From Rhizobium sp. (GTDB lineage Bacteria; Pseudomonadota; Alphaproteobacteria; Rhizobiales; Rhizobiaceae), in the NCBI GenBank assembly GCA_002796995.1, contig PEKW01000005.1:394806-458805 (forward strand): a stretch of 64,000 bases of DNA, read 5' to 3'. A program made the position numbers and the translations under genes. Below are positions 29,071 to 40,691 of this stretch, one piece after another (position 1 is the first letter of the stretch; each line of letters starts with the position of its first letter). Below the pieces are notes generated by a model, which searched no databases, was not told where the DNA came from, and saw nothing but the letters and a program-made list of their open reading frames with translations.

Positions 29071-30402
29071 TCAAAAGCTTTCCTTCAGCCATTGGCCCAT
29101 GCGGGCTATCCGGCTGTTTCCGTTGCCGAAGGGGGAGAACAAACCGCCCTGCCCGGCATGGGTTTCCTGATCGGCGACCTGCGGATAAATCATCAATCCG
29201 ACTGCGGTCGAAAAAGCGGGGCCCTTGGCCGCGGCCGGGAGGCCGGCGACACCCATCGGGCGCCCGATTCGCACGTTGCGGGCCAGAATGCGGCGAGCCG
29301 CCTCGGGCATACCGGTCAGCTGGCTGGCGCCGCCCGTGAGGACGACTCGCTTGCCGACGACGGGCGAGAAGCCCGACTTCTGAATCCGATCGCGCAACAG
29401 TTCAAGAGTCTCTTCGATGCGAGCGCCAATAATGCGCGTCAGCAATGCCTTGGGCACCTGCAGCGGCAGGTCGCGGTCGTCCTCGCCGATCGGCGGCACG
29501 GAAACCACATCGCGCTCGTCCGCACCGTTAGCGAGAGCCGAACCATGGACCACCTTCAGACGCTCGGCGTCTTCGATGCGGGTCGACAGGCCGCGCGCCA
29601 GGTCGGTCGTGACGTGATGTCCGCCGATGCTGATGGCGTCGGTGTGGATGAGCTTGCCTTCGGCGAAGACAGAGATCGTCGTCATGCCACCGCCCATGTC
29701 GATGGCCGCACAGCCGAGTTCGACCTCGTCGTCGACCAGGGCTGCAAGGCCGCTCGCGTAAGGGGTGGCGACCACGCCCTCGACGGTCAGGTGCGCACGG
29801 TTGATGCAGAGTTCGAGATTGCGCAGCGCGGCCCGTTCGGCGGTCACGACATGCATGTCGACACCCAGGACGTCGCCGTACATGCCGAGCGGATCGCGGA
29901 TGCCGCGTTCGCCGTCCAGCGAGAAGCCCGTCGGCAGCGAATGCAGCACGGCCCGGTCATTGCCCTGGGACTGCTGCCCGGCCGCAACGAGAACCTTCTT
30001 CAGGTCGCTGCCTTCGACTTCCTGCCCGCCGAGATCGATGGTCGCGGTATAGACGTCGGAACCGATACGGCCGGCGGATACGTTGACGATCAGGCTCTCG
30101 ACCGTGAGGCCGGCCATGCGCTCGGCCGCATCGACGGCGAGGCGAACGACGCTCTCGACCGCATCGAGATCGGAGATCACGCCGCACTTCACACCGCGCG
30201 AACGCTGATGCCCGATGCCGATGATCTCGACATTGTGGGTGCGACCCGGGAGAACCGAGCTTTCCTTGCGGGGCGTCAGGCGGCCGATCATGCAGACGAC
30301 CTTGGTCGAGCCGATGTCGAGCACGGAAACTACATGCGCCCGCTTGGACGACAGCGGCTTCATGCGGGGCAGACCGAAATGGGAGCTTCCGAACAGACTC
30401 AT
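29071..30402 (-). CDS. ftsA: Cell division protein FtsA
   Basis: Actin-like ATPase that tethers FtsZ to the inner membrane and recruits later division proteins. The 443-residue protein shows the actin-fold phosphate motifs VLDIGSTKV and IDMGGGMTTISVF, the adenosine segment VLTGGASQL, and a C-terminal amphipathic helix (RIARMGQWLKESF) that serves as membrane anchor. It overlaps ftsQ by four bases, so translation is coupled. Confidence 0.96.
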   Translation of the reverse strand: MSLFGSSHFGLPRMKPLSSKRAHVVSVLDIGSTKVVCMIGRLTPRKESSVLPGRTHNVEIIGIGHQRSRGVKCGVISDLDAVESVVRLAVDAAERMAGLTVESLIVNVSAGRIGSDVYTATIDLGGQEVEGSDLKKVLVAAGQQSQGNDRAVLHSLPTGFSLDGERGIRDPLGMYGDVLGVDMHVVTAERAALRNLELCINRAHLTVEGVVATPYASGLAALVDDEVELGCAAIDMGGGMTTISVFAEGKLIHTDAISIGGHHVTTDLARGLSTRIEDAERLKVVHGSALANGADERDVVSVPPIGEDDRDLPLQVPKALLTRIIGARIEETLELLRDRIQKSGFSPVVGKRVVLTGGASQLTGMPEAARRILARNVRIGRPMGVAGLPAAAKGPAFSTAVGLMIYPQVADQETHAGQGGLFSPFGNGNSRIARMGQWLKESF

Positions 30403-31331
30403 ATGCTCAGCCCCGCCTTCTTCAACATCTTGCGCCGCTCTTCGACAGCAGCCAGGCGGCGTTCCTGCGCACCCGGCGTCAGCTGGATGGTGGTGCGATC
30501 GGGAAGGCGAAGGTCGACGGCGGCGATGTCGCGCTCCAGCAGGCGCTGCTCGGCGTCGAGACGCGACAGCTTGGCCAGCGCCACACCGATATTGTCTTCC
30601 GGCAGCTTCACGACAACGCCGTTGTCGAGATGGATGTCCCAGCGGCGGCCGGCGACACGCACGAAGGCCTTCACCCGCGCGGCGATCTCCGGAAACTTGG
30701 AAAACTCACCTTCGACGGCGGCGGCGGCGGTTTCGGCATCACGTCCGACGAACAGCGGAAGCGAGGCAAACTTGTTGTCGCGCAGCGGAGCGATCACACT
30801 GCCGGATTTCTCGATCAGCGAAAGCTCGGTGCCGTGTTGCCAGATACCGTAGGCCTGACGCTCGCGCAGCACCACTTCGACGGCGCGCGGATAGATCTTG
30901 CGAACCTCGGCCGATTCGACCCAGGGCAGATCCGAGAGCGCCGCACGGGCGGTGGCGATGTCGAGGCCAAGCAGGCTGGTCGAACCATCGAGGCCGAGCA
31001 GCTGAAGAATATCGATTTCCGACGTGTGCTCGTTGCCGGAGACGCGCACGTCCTCGACGGCGAAGCCGGCACCGGTGGTGACAGCCTGTACGACCGCCGG
31101 GCCGTGACCGCCGACGACGATGCCGTAGAGCGCAACGGCAGAATAGAACCCAACCAGGGAAACCTTGCCGGTATGGGCCGGAATGGCGATGCGGCCGGAG
31201 CAGAGACTGACGACGAAGCGCACGACGCGGCGCATCGGCCGAGGCAGGACACGCCCCTCGCCGGCAGAAACGGAGGCCACGCCGTAGCGTCCACCCATAT
31301 CCGCAGATCTATCGCCGTTCACCGCAAACAA
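30399..31331 (-). CDS. ftsQ: Cell division protein FtsQ
   Basis: Bitopic membrane protein linking early and late division proteins. The product has a basic cytoplasmic N-terminus of about 55 residues, a membrane span ([17 protein letters not shown] region) and a periplasmic POTRA domain ([20 protein letters not shown]) followed by the FtsQ beta domain. I chose the TTG at 31331 because GGAGGA lies seven bases upstream and the product then begins FAVNG; this gives 310 residues. A GTG at 31352 is the alternative. The start overlaps the ddl end by 13 bases and the stop overlaps ftsA. Confidence 0.88.
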   Translation of the reverse strand: MFAVNGDRSADMGGRYGVASVSAGEGRVLPRPMRRVVRFVVSLCSGRIAIPAHTGKVSLVGFYSAVALYGIVVGGHGPAVVQAVTTGAGFAVEDVRVSGNEHTSEIDILQLLGLDGSTSLLGLDIATARAALSDLPWVESAEVRKIYPRAVEVVLRERQAYGIWQHGTELSLIEKSGSVIAPLRDNKFASLPLFVGRDAETAAAAVEGEFSKFPEIAARVKAFVRVAGRRWDIHLDNGVVVKLPEDNIGVALAKLSRLDAEQRLLERDIAAVDLRLPDRTTIQLTPGAQERRLAAVEERRKMLKKAGLSI

Positions 31332-32245
31332 GACGCGTCCTCCACCATCCACCGAAGAAACTCACCAAAACCAAGGCCGGCATGTGCTGCCATTTCCGGC
31401 ACCAGCGAGGTCGGGGTCATGCCGGGCTGGGTATTGATTTCCAGCCAGATCAGTTCGCCATCCTCGGAAAAACGATCGTCGTAACGGAAGTCCGAGCGAC
31501 TCACTCCGCGACACCCGACCGCCTGATGTGCCGTGAGGGCCAATGATTGTATTTTTTGGTAAATTTTCGGTGAAATTTCCGCAGGAAGTACGTGACGGGA
31601 CCCGCCCGCAACATATTTGGAATCATAGTCATAGAAGCCATGCCCCTGCGGCACGATCTCGATGACGCCAAGCGCCTTGTCGCCCATGACGCCGCAGGTC
31701 AGTTCTCGGCCGGCGACGTAATGCTCGACCATGACGCGGTCGCCATAGCGCCACTCGCTGGAACCCAGCGACTGCGGCGGGTGCGACGCATCCTCGCGCA
31801 CGATGACGACGCCGAAGCTCGAACCTTCACGAACGGGCTTGACGACATAGGGCGGCGCGATCGGATGTTCGTTGCCGATGTCGAAGCGCGACATCACCTT
31901 AGCTTCGGCGACCGGTACGCCGGCATGGGCGGCGATGATCTTCGCCTGCCCCTTGTCCATGGCAAGCGCCGAAGCGAGCACGCCGGAATGCGTATAGGGG
32001 ATCTGCAGATATTCGAGGACACCCTGGATCGTGCCGTCCTCGCCGAAAGGTCCGTGCAGCGCATTGAAGGCCACATCCGGACGAAGGTCGGCGAGCACCT
32101 GGCCGATATTGCGGTCGACGTCGATTCGCGTGACGCGATAGCCTTCACCCTCGAGGGCAGCAGCGCAGGCATTCCCCGACGACAGCGACACCGGCCGCTC
32201 GGAAGAAAGACCACCCATCAGGACGGCTACATGCTTGCCACTCAT
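31319..32245 (-). CDS. ddl: D-alanine--D-alanine ligase
   Basis: ATP-grasp enzyme that makes D-Ala-D-Ala for the peptidoglycan stem peptide; cytosolic. The 308-residue protein shows [24 protein letters not shown], the ATP-grasp segment [19 protein letters not shown], and the metal-binding [10 protein letters not shown]. The ATG at 32245 has GGGGG upstream; a TTG codon immediately before is not needed. It is the first gene of the ddl-ftsQ-ftsA block, with a 230-nt gap upstream that may carry a promoter. Confidence 0.95.
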   Translation of the reverse strand: MSGKHVAVLMGGLSSERPVSLSSGNACAAALEGEGYRVTRIDVDRNIGQVLADLRPDVAFNALHGPFGEDGTIQGVLEYLQIPYTHSGVLASALAMDKGQAKIIAAHAGVPVAEAKVMSRFDIGNEHPIAPPYVVKPVREGSSFGVVIVREDASHPPQSLGSSEWRYGDRVMVEHYVAGRELTCGVMGDKALGVIEIVPQGHGFYDYDSKYVAGGSRHVLPAEISPKIYQKIQSLALTAHQAVGCRGVSRSDFRYDDRFSEDGELIWLEINTQPGMTPTSLVPEMAAHAGLGFGEFLRWMVEDASCLR

Positions 32246-32475
32246 CAACGCCCCCGCAAATCGCAGACCAACTCTCGGACAACGGGCGGCGATGACGCCA
32301 TCGGAAAAGGCCCTGTCCTTTGCTTAAGTTAGACAACAGTAAGGTTAATGAAGTGTTTACTTTCGTTAACCGACCGCATCGGGTGACGGATTTATTTGCT
32401 CGGACGACGCCTCACGAAGCCGCCGCAAGACATTGGAAATAAACGACGAAAATGGCGTTATCGTCGCACGAGCGC

Positions 32476-33330
32476 TCAGCCGGCGAGACGCTCGGAATGC
32501 GCCGGATGGAGGACCGGCGACAGGACAATGGCGCCCGTAGACAGCGAGTCGATGTCTCGATGGCGCACGATTCGATTGCGCCCGCTCGCCTTGGCGACAT
32601 AGAGCGCCCGGTCGGCCTCGGAGAAGATCTCGTTGAAGCCACGCGCACCGGCCAGATCGGCGATACCGCCGGAGATGGTGATGCGCACGCGCCTTTCGCC
32701 GGCCGCGACCTCGAGTGCGGCCACCCGCTGGCGCGCGAGTTCTGCGCGCTCGGCAATGGTCCTCGCATCGTCCCTGGACCAGAGCACGGCGAATTCCTCG
32801 CCGCCGATCCGGGCACAGATCTCGCCGTCGGCGAATGTCTCGCGGATGACCTCGGCCACCGCGGCAATCACGTCGTCGCCGGCCGAATGGCCAAAGGTGT
32901 CGTTGACCGCCTTGAAGCGGTCGATGTCGAACAGCACGAGCGAGGCATCGCCGTGGCTGTCGTCGAAGGCCTTCTGGAAGGCCCGGCGGTTGAGCAGGCC
33001 GGACAGCATGTCGATCCGGCTGATGCGCTCCAGCTCGGAGCGCGAGACGCCGAGATCGTAGATGGCGAAGCCCACCACGGCATAGGCGATGACAGCGACG
33101 ATGAAGGACACCGGCGGGGTCAGCACGGTGGCAATGACAAGGGCCGGAAAGAGATCGTAAGGCAGGAGACCGAAGGCGACGAGGCCGAAATGGGCGCAGA
33201 TGTTGAGGCCATAGGCCAGCATGGCGATCTTCGCCGCCATCCACACGGCACGCCAGACCACCGCACGACGGCTGGAGAATTCGCCAAGCGTCAGCTGCCG
33301 CACGATCCAGTTTCTGGTCGCATTCCCCAT
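32476..33330 (-). CDS. Membrane-anchored GGDEF protein (probable diguanylate cyclase)
   Basis: Predicted to make the second messenger cyclic di-GMP. The 284-residue protein has membrane segments at about residues 28-50 and 62-92, then a GGDEF domain with DMLSGLLNRRAF, the metal Asp in LFDIDRFKAVND and an intact active site GGEEF at 176-180. The product-inhibition site RxxD expected just upstream is absent (Ala and Glu at its positions), so feedback control may be lost. The ATG at 33330 follows GGGAGAG. It lies between murB and ddl with gaps of 151 and 230 nt, so it may be its own transcription unit. Confidence 0.9.
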   Translation of the reverse strand: MGNATRNWIVRQLTLGEFSSRRAVVWRAVWMAAKIAMLAYGLNICAHFGLVAFGLLPYDLFPALVIATVLTPPVSFIVAVIAYAVVGFAIYDLGVSRSELERISRIDMLSGLLNRRAFQKAFDDSHGDASLVLFDIDRFKAVNDTFGHSAGDDVIAAVAEVIRETFADGEICARIGGEEFAVLWSRDDARTIAERAELARQRVAALEVAAGERRVRITISGGIADLAGARGFNEIFSEADRALYVAKASGRNRIVRHRDIDSLSTGAIVLSPVLHPAHSERLAG

Positions 33331-33481
33331 GAACCACTCTCCCAAGACGCAGGCAGAATAGAGACGCCCGCTTAACAATTCGTCGAGCGGGCGTGCGAGG
33401 AATGGACTATGTGGATCAAATCTGCCCGCCCTGAGCGGGAAATCGGAGCGATTGGGAGCAGGCCCTGCCCGCTCCCGCCCG

Positions 33482-34456
33482 TTACTCCGTCGTCACGCCG
33501 TGGAATGGCTTCACTTCGCGGCCGGGCATGAAGATGCCGATCCGCTTGATTTCCCATTCGAGCTTGATGCCGGAATGTTCGAAGACGCGCTGGCGCACGG
33601 TCTCGCCGAGATATTCGAGATCATAGGCCGTGGCATGGCCGACATTGATCATGAAATTGCAGTGCAACGACGACATCTGCGCCCCGCCGATCATCAGGCC
33701 GCGGCAGCCGGCCTGGTCGATCAGCTCCCAGGCCGAATGGCCCTCCGGGTTCTTGAAGGTCGAACCGCCGGTCTTTTCCTTGACCGGCTGCACCGTCTCG
33801 CGGTGATGGCGAACCGCGTCCATGTCGGCGCGGATCTTGGCCTTTTCTTCCGGATAGCCCTCGAACAGCACGCTGGTGAAGATCAGGCCTTCCGGCGCGT
33901 TGGAATGGCGATAGCTGTAGCCCATCTCGGCCTTCGACAGCACATGCACATTGCCCTTGCGGTCGACGGCCTCGACTTCGATCAGCCGCTCGGCCGTCTC
34001 TCCGCCATTGGCGCCGGCATTCATGAGCACGGCTCCGCCGATCGAGCCCGGAATGCCGTAGTAGAAGTGGAAGCCACCGATATTGTGGTCCATCGCCATG
34101 GCGGCGATGTGCTTGTCGGGGCAGATCGCGCCGGCCCGGATGCGGTTTTCGCCGGCAAGCTCGACCTGTCCGAAACCCTTGGCCGACAGGCGGATGACGA
34201 CGCCGGGAATGCCACCGTCGCGCACCAGAAGGTTGGAGCCGACACCGACCACGGTCAGCGGTACTTCTTCGGGTAGAAGCTTGAGAAAGGCGATGAGGTC
34301 TTCCCGGTCGTGCGGCTGGAACATCAGCTCGGCGAGACCGCCGGCCTGGAACCACGTCACGCGATCCATCGGCGCATCCGGCGTCAGCCGACCGCGCAAC
34401 TCTTCAACACCCGGCCCGAGCGAGGCCAGCAGCTTTTCCCCATCCACCTGTTTCAT
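33482..34456 (-). CDS. murB: UDP-N-acetylenolpyruvoylglucosamine reductase
   Basis: FAD- and NADPH-dependent enzyme making UDP-N-acetylmuramate. The 324-residue protein has the FAD-binding segments [16 protein letters not shown] and [21 protein letters not shown]. The catalytic Ser is in [10 protein letters not shown] and the C-terminal active-site Glu in [10 protein letters not shown]. It is of the type with GC-rich alphaproteobacterial insertions. The start is directly adjacent to the murC stop, so coupling is likely. Confidence 0.96.
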   Translation of the reverse strand: MKQVDGEKLLASLGPGVEELRGRLTPDAPMDRVTWFQAGGLAELMFQPHDREDLIAFLKLLPEEVPLTVVGVGSNLLVRDGGIPGVVIRLSAKGFGQVELAGENRIRAGAICPDKHIAAMAMDHNIGGFHFYYGIPGSIGGAVLMNAGANGGETAERLIEVEAVDRKGNVHVLSKAEMGYSYRHSNAPEGLIFTSVLFEGYPEEKAKIRADMDAVRHHRETVQPVKEKTGGSTFKNPEGHSAWELIDQAGCRGLMIGGAQMSSLHCNFMINVGHATAYDLEYLGETVRQRVFEHSGIKLEWEIKRIGIFMPGREVKPFHGVTTE

Positions 34457-35869
34457 TCAAGACTTTCCCGAAAACGCTTCCAGTTCGCGCGGCAGCGCCG
34501 CCGCCCACTGGGTGATGTTACCTGCTCCCAACAGAATCACGAAATCACCCGGTTGCGCAATGCCTGCGACGATCGGCGCCAGCTGATCGGGCGACGGCAG
34601 GGAACGGGCGTCGCGATGCCCGCCGGCGCGGATGCGCTCGACCAGGGCCTCGGCATTGGCGCCTTCGATCGGATCCTCCCCCGCGGCATAGACCGGGGCG
34701 AGAAGCAGCGTGTCGGCGTCGTTGAAGCAGTTGGCGAAATCCTCGAACAGGCTCGACAGGCGGGTATAGCGATGCGGCTGGTGCACGGCGATGATCCGGC
34801 CCTGGCAGGCTTCGCGCGCCGCCTTGAGCACGGCCTTGATCTCGACCGGGTGGTGGCCGTAGTCGTCGAACACCTGCACACCGTTCCATGTGCCCGTCAG
34901 TGTGAAGCGGCGCTTGACGCCGCCGAAGGACGAAAGCCCCTTGCGGATCGCCTCTTCCGGAATGTCGAGCCGGTTGGCGACGGCAATCGCCGCGCAGGCA
35001 TTGGCGACGTTGTGGCGGCCGGGCATCGGCAGCCGCAGGTCCTTGAAGTTGAACACCCGACCGGTGCGGCGACGACGGATCTCGACGTCGAAGATCGAAT
35101 GCGTGCCCTCGAGCCGGACGTTGGAATAGCGCACGTCGGCCTGCGGGTTTTCGCCATAGGTGATGACCTTGCGGTCCTCGATGCGGCCGACCAGCGCCTG
35201 GACTTCCGGATGGTCGAGGCACATCACGCCGAAGCCGTAGAACGGCACATTCTCGACGAACTGGCGGAAGGCAGCGCGTACGGCGTCGAAGGTGCCGTAA
35301 TGGTCGAGATGCTCGGGATCGATATTGGTGACGATCGCCACTTCGGCCGGAAGCTTGAGGAAGGTACCGTCCGATTCGTCGGCCTCCACCACCATCCACT
35401 CGCCCTCGCCCATCCGGGCATTGGTGCCGTAGGCATTGATGATGCCGCCATTGATGACGGTCGGGTCGAGCCCGCCGGCATCGAGCAGAGCCGCAACCAT
35501 CGAGGTCGTCGTGGTCTTGCCGTGCGTGCCGCCGATGGCGATCGCATTGCGGAAGCGCATCAGCTCGGCCAGCATTTCGGCCCGGCGCACGATCGGCAGC
35601 AGCTTTTCGCGCGCCGCGACGAGTTCCGGATTGTCCTTCTTGATCGCGGTCGAGACGACCACGACCTCGGCATCGCCGAGATTTTGGGCCGTGTGGCCGA
35701 CATGGACTTCGATACCCTTGGCGCGCAGGCGCTGGACGTTGGCGCCGTCGGACTGGTCCGACCCCTGGACGCGATGCCCCAGATTGTGCAGCACTTCGGC
35801 GATGCCGCTCATCCCGATCCCACCGATGCCGATGAAATGGACGAGCCCGATGGACGTCGGCATTTTCAT
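34457..35869 (-). CDS. murC: UDP-N-acetylmuramate--L-alanine ligase
   Basis: Adds L-Ala to UDP-MurNAc with ATP, first step of the stem peptide. The 470-residue protein shows the N-terminal Rossmann-like [18 protein letters not shown] loop [11 protein letters not shown], the Mur-ligase EADESD segment, [12 protein letters not shown], and [14 protein letters not shown] in the C-terminal domain. It overlaps murG by four bases and abuts murB. Confidence 0.97.
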   Translation of the reverse strand: MKMPTSIGLVHFIGIGGIGMSGIAEVLHNLGHRVQGSDQSDGANVQRLRAKGIEVHVGHTAQNLGDAEVVVVSTAIKKDNPELVAAREKLLPIVRRAEMLAELMRFRNAIAIGGTHGKTTTTSMVAALLDAGGLDPTVINGGIINAYGTNARMGEGEWMVVEADESDGTFLKLPAEVAIVTNIDPEHLDHYGTFDAVRAAFRQFVENVPFYGFGVMCLDHPEVQALVGRIEDRKVITYGENPQADVRYSNVRLEGTHSIFDVEIRRRRTGRVFNFKDLRLPMPGRHNVANACAAIAVANRLDIPEEAIRKGLSSFGGVKRRFTLTGTWNGVQVFDDYGHHPVEIKAVLKAAREACQGRIIAVHQPHRYTRLSSLFEDFANCFNDADTLLLAPVYAAGEDPIEGANAEALVERIRAGGHRDARSLPSPDQLAPIVAGIAQPGDFVILLGAGNITQWAAALPRELEAFSGKS

Positions 35870-36987
35870 GAATTGGCTCCCTTCACGTGAGCGATATCTT
35901 TGCCAGCGGCAATAGACTCAACGAGGTCGGCGAGCAAGCGTGTTGCGTCGGGCTTTCCCGCTGTTCTGGCGGCTTCGGCCGTCTTTGCCAGCCTTTCCGG
36001 CTCCTGCATGGCGCTCGTGAGCAGCTGCGCCAGGCGCTCGGGCGAAAGCTCCGATTGGGCAATGACGCTCGCGCCGCCGGAGGCCGCAAGGGCCGCCGCA
36101 TTGGCCGCCTGGTCGTGGTCGAGCGCATAGGGATAAGGCACGAGGATCGACGGGCGCCCAACCACCGACAGTTCCGAGACCGTCGAGGCGCCGGAGCGGC
36201 AGATCACCAGATGGGCCGCGGCGATGCGTCCGGCCATGTCGGTGAAGAAAGGCGAAACCTCGGCCGGAACGCCGAGCTTTTCGTAACACGACTTGACGCG
36301 TTCGGCATCCTCCGGCCGCGCCTGCTGGGTGACCGTCAGGCGGTTCCGCAGGGATGCGTCGAGCAGGCTGATGGCGTTCGGCAGGGCCGAGGAGAAGAAC
36401 TGCGCACCCTGGCTGCCGCCGAACACCACGAGGCGGAACGGGCTGCCGGGCTGCGACGGGCTGTAGGGGATGGACGAAGCGGCAATTACCGCCGGGCGGA
36501 CCGGATTTCCGGTCACCACCGTCTTGCCGGCATAGGTCCCGCCCTCGGGAAGGAAGCCGCCGGCGATCGCCTTGACCCGCGTGGCGAGCGCCTTGTTGGC
36601 GCGGCCCATGACCGCGTTCTGCTCATGCAGGAGCGTCGGCACGCCGAGGCCGGCGGCCGCCAGCAGCGGCGGCACCGTCGGATAGCCGCCGAAGCCGATC
36701 ACGGCCTTCGGCTTCAACTGACGGATCAACTGCTTTGCCTGGCGAAAGCCTTTCCACAGCGACAGCAGCGCCCGCGCGACCGCAATCGGGTTCTTCGAGC
36801 CGATGGTCGCGGAGGCGACGGTGTGGATCGCCTCGGCGGGAAAAGTGCCGGCATAGCGCTCGGCGCGGCTGTCGGTCACCAGATGCACGGAATAGCCGCG
36901 CTCGGCGAGCAGGTGCCCCAGGGCCTCGGCCGGAAACAGATGGCCGCCGGTACCGCCGGCGGCGAGCAGGATGATGCCTTTTGTCAT
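35866..36987 (-). CDS. murG: UDP-GlcNAc:MurNAc-pentapeptide-undecaprenol GlcNAc transferase
   Basis: Converts lipid I to lipid II on the inner face of the cytoplasmic membrane. The 373-residue GT-B protein has the glycine-rich loop [15 protein letters not shown], the G-loop [36 protein letters not shown], and the UDP-GlcNAc site [11 protein letters not shown]. It follows ftsW by 6 nt and overlaps murC by 4 bases. Confidence 0.97.
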   Translation of the reverse strand: MTKGIILLAAGGTGGHLFPAEALGHLLAERGYSVHLVTDSRAERYAGTFPAEAIHTVASATIGSKNPIAVARALLSLWKGFRQAKQLIRQLKPKAVIGFGGYPTVPPLLAAAGLGVPTLLHEQNAVMGRANKALATRVKAIAGGFLPEGGTYAGKTVVTGNPVRPAVIAASSIPYSPSQPGSPFRLVVFGGSQGAQFFSSALPNAISLLDASLRNRLTVTQQARPEDAERVKSCYEKLGVPAEVSPFFTDMAGRIAAAHLVICRSGASTVSELSVVGRPSILVPYPYALDHDQAANAAALAASGGASVIAQSELSPERLAQLLTSAMQEPERLAKTAEAARTAGKPDATRLLADLVESIAAGKDIAHVKGANS

Positions 36988-36993
36988 GATGGC

Positions 36994-38148
36994 TTACTCC
37001 GCCGGAACGCCGTGCGCGGCGCGAAAGAGGCTGCGTTCCTGGGCGCGCTTTTCCGGCCGCCGACGCGTCAACGCCAGGATGAAGCCGGCGGTCACGCAGA
37101 TCGCGATCATCGACGAGCCACCATAGGAGATGAGCGGCAGCGTCATGCCCTTGGCCGGCAGCAGTTCGAGGTTAACCCCGATATTGATCATCGACTGCGT
37201 GCCGATCAACAGCACGAGGCCGGCGACGGCGAAGCGGTTGAAGTCGTTGCGTTCCTTGAAGGCGTGGCTGAGGCCGCGCAGAACGAGGAAGCCGAAGATG
37301 GAAACCAGCACCATGCAGAAGAAGATGCCGAACTCCTCGGCCGCGACCGAGAAGATGAAGTCGGTATGGCTGTCCGGGATGATGCGCTTGACGATGCCCT
37401 CGCCCGGCCCTTGGCCGAACCAGTCGCCGCGGATGATCGCCTGGCGGGCGGTATCCACCTGGAAGGTGTCGCCCTCGCCGGTGAGGAACCGGTCGATACG
37501 CCCGGCGACGTGCGGCAGGGTGAGATAGGCGCCGAAGACGCCGGCAACCCCGATACCGCCGAGCAGCGTGATCCACAGCCACGGCATGCCGGCCATGAAG
37601 AACATGCCGCCCCAGACGACCGAGGTCAGGATGGTCTGGCCAAGGTCGGGCTGGGCGACCAGAAGGGCGGCGACGATGCCGAACAGGATGATGGCGAAGA
37701 GATTGCCGGGTATTTCCGGCTGGCGCGCATGCTCGGCAAACAGCCAGGCGCAGATGACGACGAAGGCCGGCTTCATGAATTCGGACGGCTGGATGGAGAT
37801 GCCGGCAATGGTGATCCAGCGTCGCGCGCCCTTGACCTCGATGCCGAAGAACAGCGCCGCCACCATCATCAGCAGCGAGACCGCCAGGATGACCATGGCG
37901 GTGCGGCGCACCTGGCGCGGCGACAGGAAGGACAAGCCGATCATCACGCCGAGCGCCGGGATCATGAAGGCGGCATGGCGCTTGACGAAGTGGAAGCTGT
38001 CGAGGTTGAGCCGCTCGGCGACCGCGGGCGATGCAGCGAAGGAGAGCATGAAACCGATCCCCATCAGGAGGATGAAGGTGATCATGAACAGACGATCGAT
38101 CGTCCAGAACCAGTCGGCGACCGGACCTCTCTCAACGCGGCTTACCAT
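36994..38148 (-). CDS. ftsW: Septal peptidoglycan glycosyltransferase FtsW
   Basis: SEDS-family polymerase working with FtsI at the division site. The 384-residue protein has about ten membrane segments and the SEDS signatures WITIAGISIQPSEFMKPAF, QPDLGQTIL, GPGEG and LPLISYGGSSM. The charged N-terminus is short. It lies 1 nt after murD and 6 nt before murG within the operon. Confidence 0.96.
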   Translation of the reverse strand: MVSRVERGPVADWFWTIDRLFMITFILLMGIGFMLSFAASPAVAERLNLDSFHFVKRHAAFMIPALGVMIGLSFLSPRQVRRTAMVILAVSLLMMVAALFFGIEVKGARRWITIAGISIQPSEFMKPAFVVICAWLFAEHARQPEIPGNLFAIILFGIVAALLVAQPDLGQTILTSVVWGGMFFMAGMPWLWITLLGGIGVAGVFGAYLTLPHVAGRIDRFLTGEGDTFQVDTARQAIIRGDWFGQGPGEGIVKRIIPDSHTDFIFSVAAEEFGIFFCMVLVSIFGFLVLRGLSHAFKERNDFNRFAVAGLVLLIGTQSMINIGVNLELLPAKGMTLPLISYGGSSMIAICVTAGFILALTRRRPEKRAQERSLFRAAHGVPAE

Positions 38149-38149
38149 C

Positions 38150-39559
38150 TCAGTTGCCTCCTGTTGGCACGTCGACCAGCATCGTCACTCCGTCGAGGGC
38201 CGCGACGTGGCCGACGAAGGCATCACCTCTAACTTCGAAGTTCTTATATTGATCGAAGCTTGCGCAAGCCGGTGATAGCATTACCGCAACCGGACTATTT
38301 TCCGCCGCCGCATCGGCTGCCGCATGGGCCACCGCCTGGGAGAGTGTACCGGAGATTTCGTAGGGCACCGCATTGCCGAGCGTCGAGGCGAAGGCGGAAG
38401 CCGCCTCGCCGATCAGATAGGCCTTGGCGATACGCGAAAACAGCGGCGAAAGGCTGGCGATCCCGCCTTCCTTCGGCAGGCCGCCGGCGATCCAGTAGAT
38501 CCGCTCATAGCTTGACAAGGCCGGCGCTGCCGCCTCGGCATTGGTGGCCTTGGAATCATTGACGAAGACGACATGGCCGCGCCGGCCAACCGGCTGCATG
38601 CGGTGTTTCAGACCGGCGAAGGAGGACAGCCCTGCCCTCACCTCGTCCGGCGACACGCCGACGGCGAGGCAGGCGGCAATCGCCGCTGCGGCGTTCTGGG
38701 CGTTGTGCGCGCCGCGCAGCGTCTGGATGCCGTTGAGGTCGGCGAGCACGGCGGTCGCGCCGCCATGCGCCTCGACGATGCGATGCCCGTCATTGTAGAG
38801 CCCGTCGGCCAGCGGCTGGCGCTTGGAAATGCGCACGACCTTGCTGCCCGCCCGCTCGACGCGGTCGGCGATCAGCTCCGAATAGCTGTCGTCCACGCCG
38901 ATGACGGCCGTGCCGCTGCCGGCAACCAGGCGTTCCTTCACGTCGGCATAGTGCTGGATCGTGCCGTGACGATCGAGATGGTCGGGCGTCACGTTGAGCA
39001 GGATGCCGGCGGTCGGATTGAGCGTCGGGGCGAGATCGATCTGGTAGGAGGAGCACTCGACGACGAAGAACCGACCGGCCTTCGGCGGATCGAGCGTCAG
39101 CACGGCCCGGCCGATATTGCCGCCGAGCTGCGTGTCGCGGCCGCAGGACTGGAGAATATGGGCGATCAGCGCCGTCGTGGTCGACTTGCCGTTGGTGCCG
39201 GTAATCGCGATGAACGGGCAGTCCGGCGCATGGACCCGGCGCTCGCGCACGAAGATCTCGACGTCGCCGATGACCTCGACGCCTTCCGCCCGGGCGAGCT
39301 CGACCGACCAGTGGGGCTTCGGATGGGTGAGCGGCACGCCGGGCGACAGCACCAGCGTGGAGACGGCCTTCCAGTCGATGCCGCGCAGATCCTCGGTCGG
39401 GATTCCCTCAGCCTTCGCCTTTGCGACGCTGTCGGGATTGTCGTCCCAGCAGGCGACGTCTGCACCGCCGGCCACCAGCGATTTCGCCGTGGCGAGGCCC
39501 GAGCCGCCGAGGCCGAACAGCGCTACCCTTTTGCCCTTGAACGTGGTGGCCGGGATCAT
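38150..39559 (-). CDS. murD: UDP-N-acetylmuramoylalanine--D-glutamate ligase
   Basis: Adds D-Glu to UDP-MurNAc-L-Ala. The 469-residue Mur ligase shows the N-terminal [16 protein letters not shown] loop [14 protein letters not shown], the [11 protein letters not shown] segment, [11 protein letters not shown] and the C-terminal [17 protein letters not shown] motif typical of MurD. It is 7 nt after mraY and 1 nt before ftsW. Confidence 0.96.
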   Translation of the reverse strand: MIPATTFKGKRVALFGLGGSGLATAKSLVAGGADVACWDDNPDSVAKAKAEGIPTEDLRGIDWKAVSTLVLSPGVPLTHPKPHWSVELARAEGVEVIGDVEIFVRERRVHAPDCPFIAITGTNGKSTTTALIAHILQSCGRDTQLGGNIGRAVLTLDPPKAGRFFVVECSSYQIDLAPTLNPTAGILLNVTPDHLDRHGTIQHYADVKERLVAGSGTAVIGVDDSYSELIADRVERAGSKVVRISKRQPLADGLYNDGHRIVEAHGGATAVLADLNGIQTLRGAHNAQNAAAAIAACLAVGVSPDEVRAGLSSFAGLKHRMQPVGRRGHVVFVNDSKATNAEAAAPALSSYERIYWIAGGLPKEGGIASLSPLFSRIAKAYLIGEAASAFASTLGNAVPYEISGTLSQAVAHAAADAAAENSPVAVMLSPACASFDQYKNFEVRGDAFVGHVAALDGVTMLVDVPTGGN

Positions 39560-39566
39560 GGCGCCC

Positions 39567-40667
39567 TCACCGCAGTTTCAGGGTGGAGAGGCCGAGCATC
39601 GCGAGACCGACCGCGATGATCCAGAAGCGGATCACCACCTGGCTCTCGGTCCAGCCGAGCTTTTCGAAATGGTGGTGGATCGGCGCCATCAGGAAGACGC
39701 GCCGGCCGGTCAGCTTGAAATAGCCGACCTGGATGATGACCGACAGGGTTTCGGCGACGAACAGGCCGCCGATGATCGCCATGACGATCTCGTGCTTGGT
39801 GGCGACCGCTACCGAACCGATCAGGCCGCCGAGCGCCAGCGAACCGGTGTCGCCCATGAAGATCGCCGCCGGCGGCGCGTTGAACCAGAGGAAGCCGAGG
39901 CCGGCCCCGATCACCGCGCCGAGCACGACGGCCAGTTCGCCGGTGCCGGGGACGAAATTGATCTGCAGGTAGTTGGAGAACACCGCATTGCCGGTGAGAT
40001 AGGCGATGATGCCGAAGGAGGCGGCGGCGATCATCACCGGCACGATGGCGAGCCCGTCGAGGCCGTCCGTCAGGTTGACCGCATTGCCGGCCGAAACAAT
40101 GACGAAGCCGCCGAAGACGATGAAGAACAGGCCGAGATCGATGCTGAAGTCCTTGAGGAAGGGAAAGGCGATCGAGGAGCCGAAGGTCGAGCCCTGCGGC
40201 CCGGAGCTCAGCGCGGTGGTCATCATGAAGTAGACGGCGATGCCGGCGATGACGAACTCGATGGCGAGGCGCGCCTTGCCGGAAAAGCCCTTGTCCGTCT
40301 GCTTCGTCACCTTGAGATAGTCGTCATAGAAACCGATGGCGCCGAAGCCGAGCGTTACCAGCAGGGTCGCGACCACATAGACGCTGGAAAGGTCGGCCCA
40401 CAGCAGCGAGGAGACGACGATGCCGGCGAGGATCATCAGGCCGCCCATGGTGGGCGTGCCGGCCTTCTTGAAATGGGTCTGCGGCCCGTCGGCGCGGATC
40501 GGCTGGCCCTTGCCCTGACGGACGCGCAGCGAAGCGATCATTGCCGGCCCGAACAGGAAGACGACCAGGGCGGAGGTAAGGAGCGCGGCTCCCGTGCGGA
40601 ACGTGATGTAACGGAACAAGTTGAAGAATTGAAAATTGTCCGACAGTTCCACAAGCCAGATCAGCAT
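39567..40667 (-). CDS. mraY: Phospho-N-acetylmuramoyl-pentapeptide transferase
   Basis: Makes lipid I by moving phospho-MurNAc-pentapeptide onto undecaprenyl phosphate. The 366-residue protein has about ten membrane segments and the MraY signatures [50 protein letters not shown] and APIHHHFE. The ATG at 40667 has GGAAAGG upstream; a longer form adds only five residues. Confidence 0.97.
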   Translation of the reverse strand: MLIWLVELSDNFQFFNLFRYITFRTGAALLTSALVVFLFGPAMIASLRVRQGKGQPIRADGPQTHFKKAGTPTMGGLMILAGIVVSSLLWADLSSVYVVATLLVTLGFGAIGFYDDYLKVTKQTDKGFSGKARLAIEFVIAGIAVYFMMTTALSSGPQGSTFGSSIAFPFLKDFSIDLGLFFIVFGGFVIVSAGNAVNLTDGLDGLAIVPVMIAAASFGIIAYLTGNAVFSNYLQINFVPGTGELAVVLGAVIGAGLGFLWFNAPPAAIFMGDTGSLALGGLIGSVAVATKHEIVMAIIGGLFVAETLSVIIQVGYFKLTGRRVFLMAPIHHHFEKLGWTESQVVIRFWIIAVGLAMLGLSTLKLR

Positions 40668-40691
40668 TGGAGCCCTTTCCAAAAGCCCGGA

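Noticed and set aside
27175..30852. 1225-residue plus-strand frame opposite ftsZ, ftsA and ftsQ
   Set aside because: Antisense shadow of high-GC third positions in well-conserved division genes; composition is His/Arg/Asp-rich and resembles no family.
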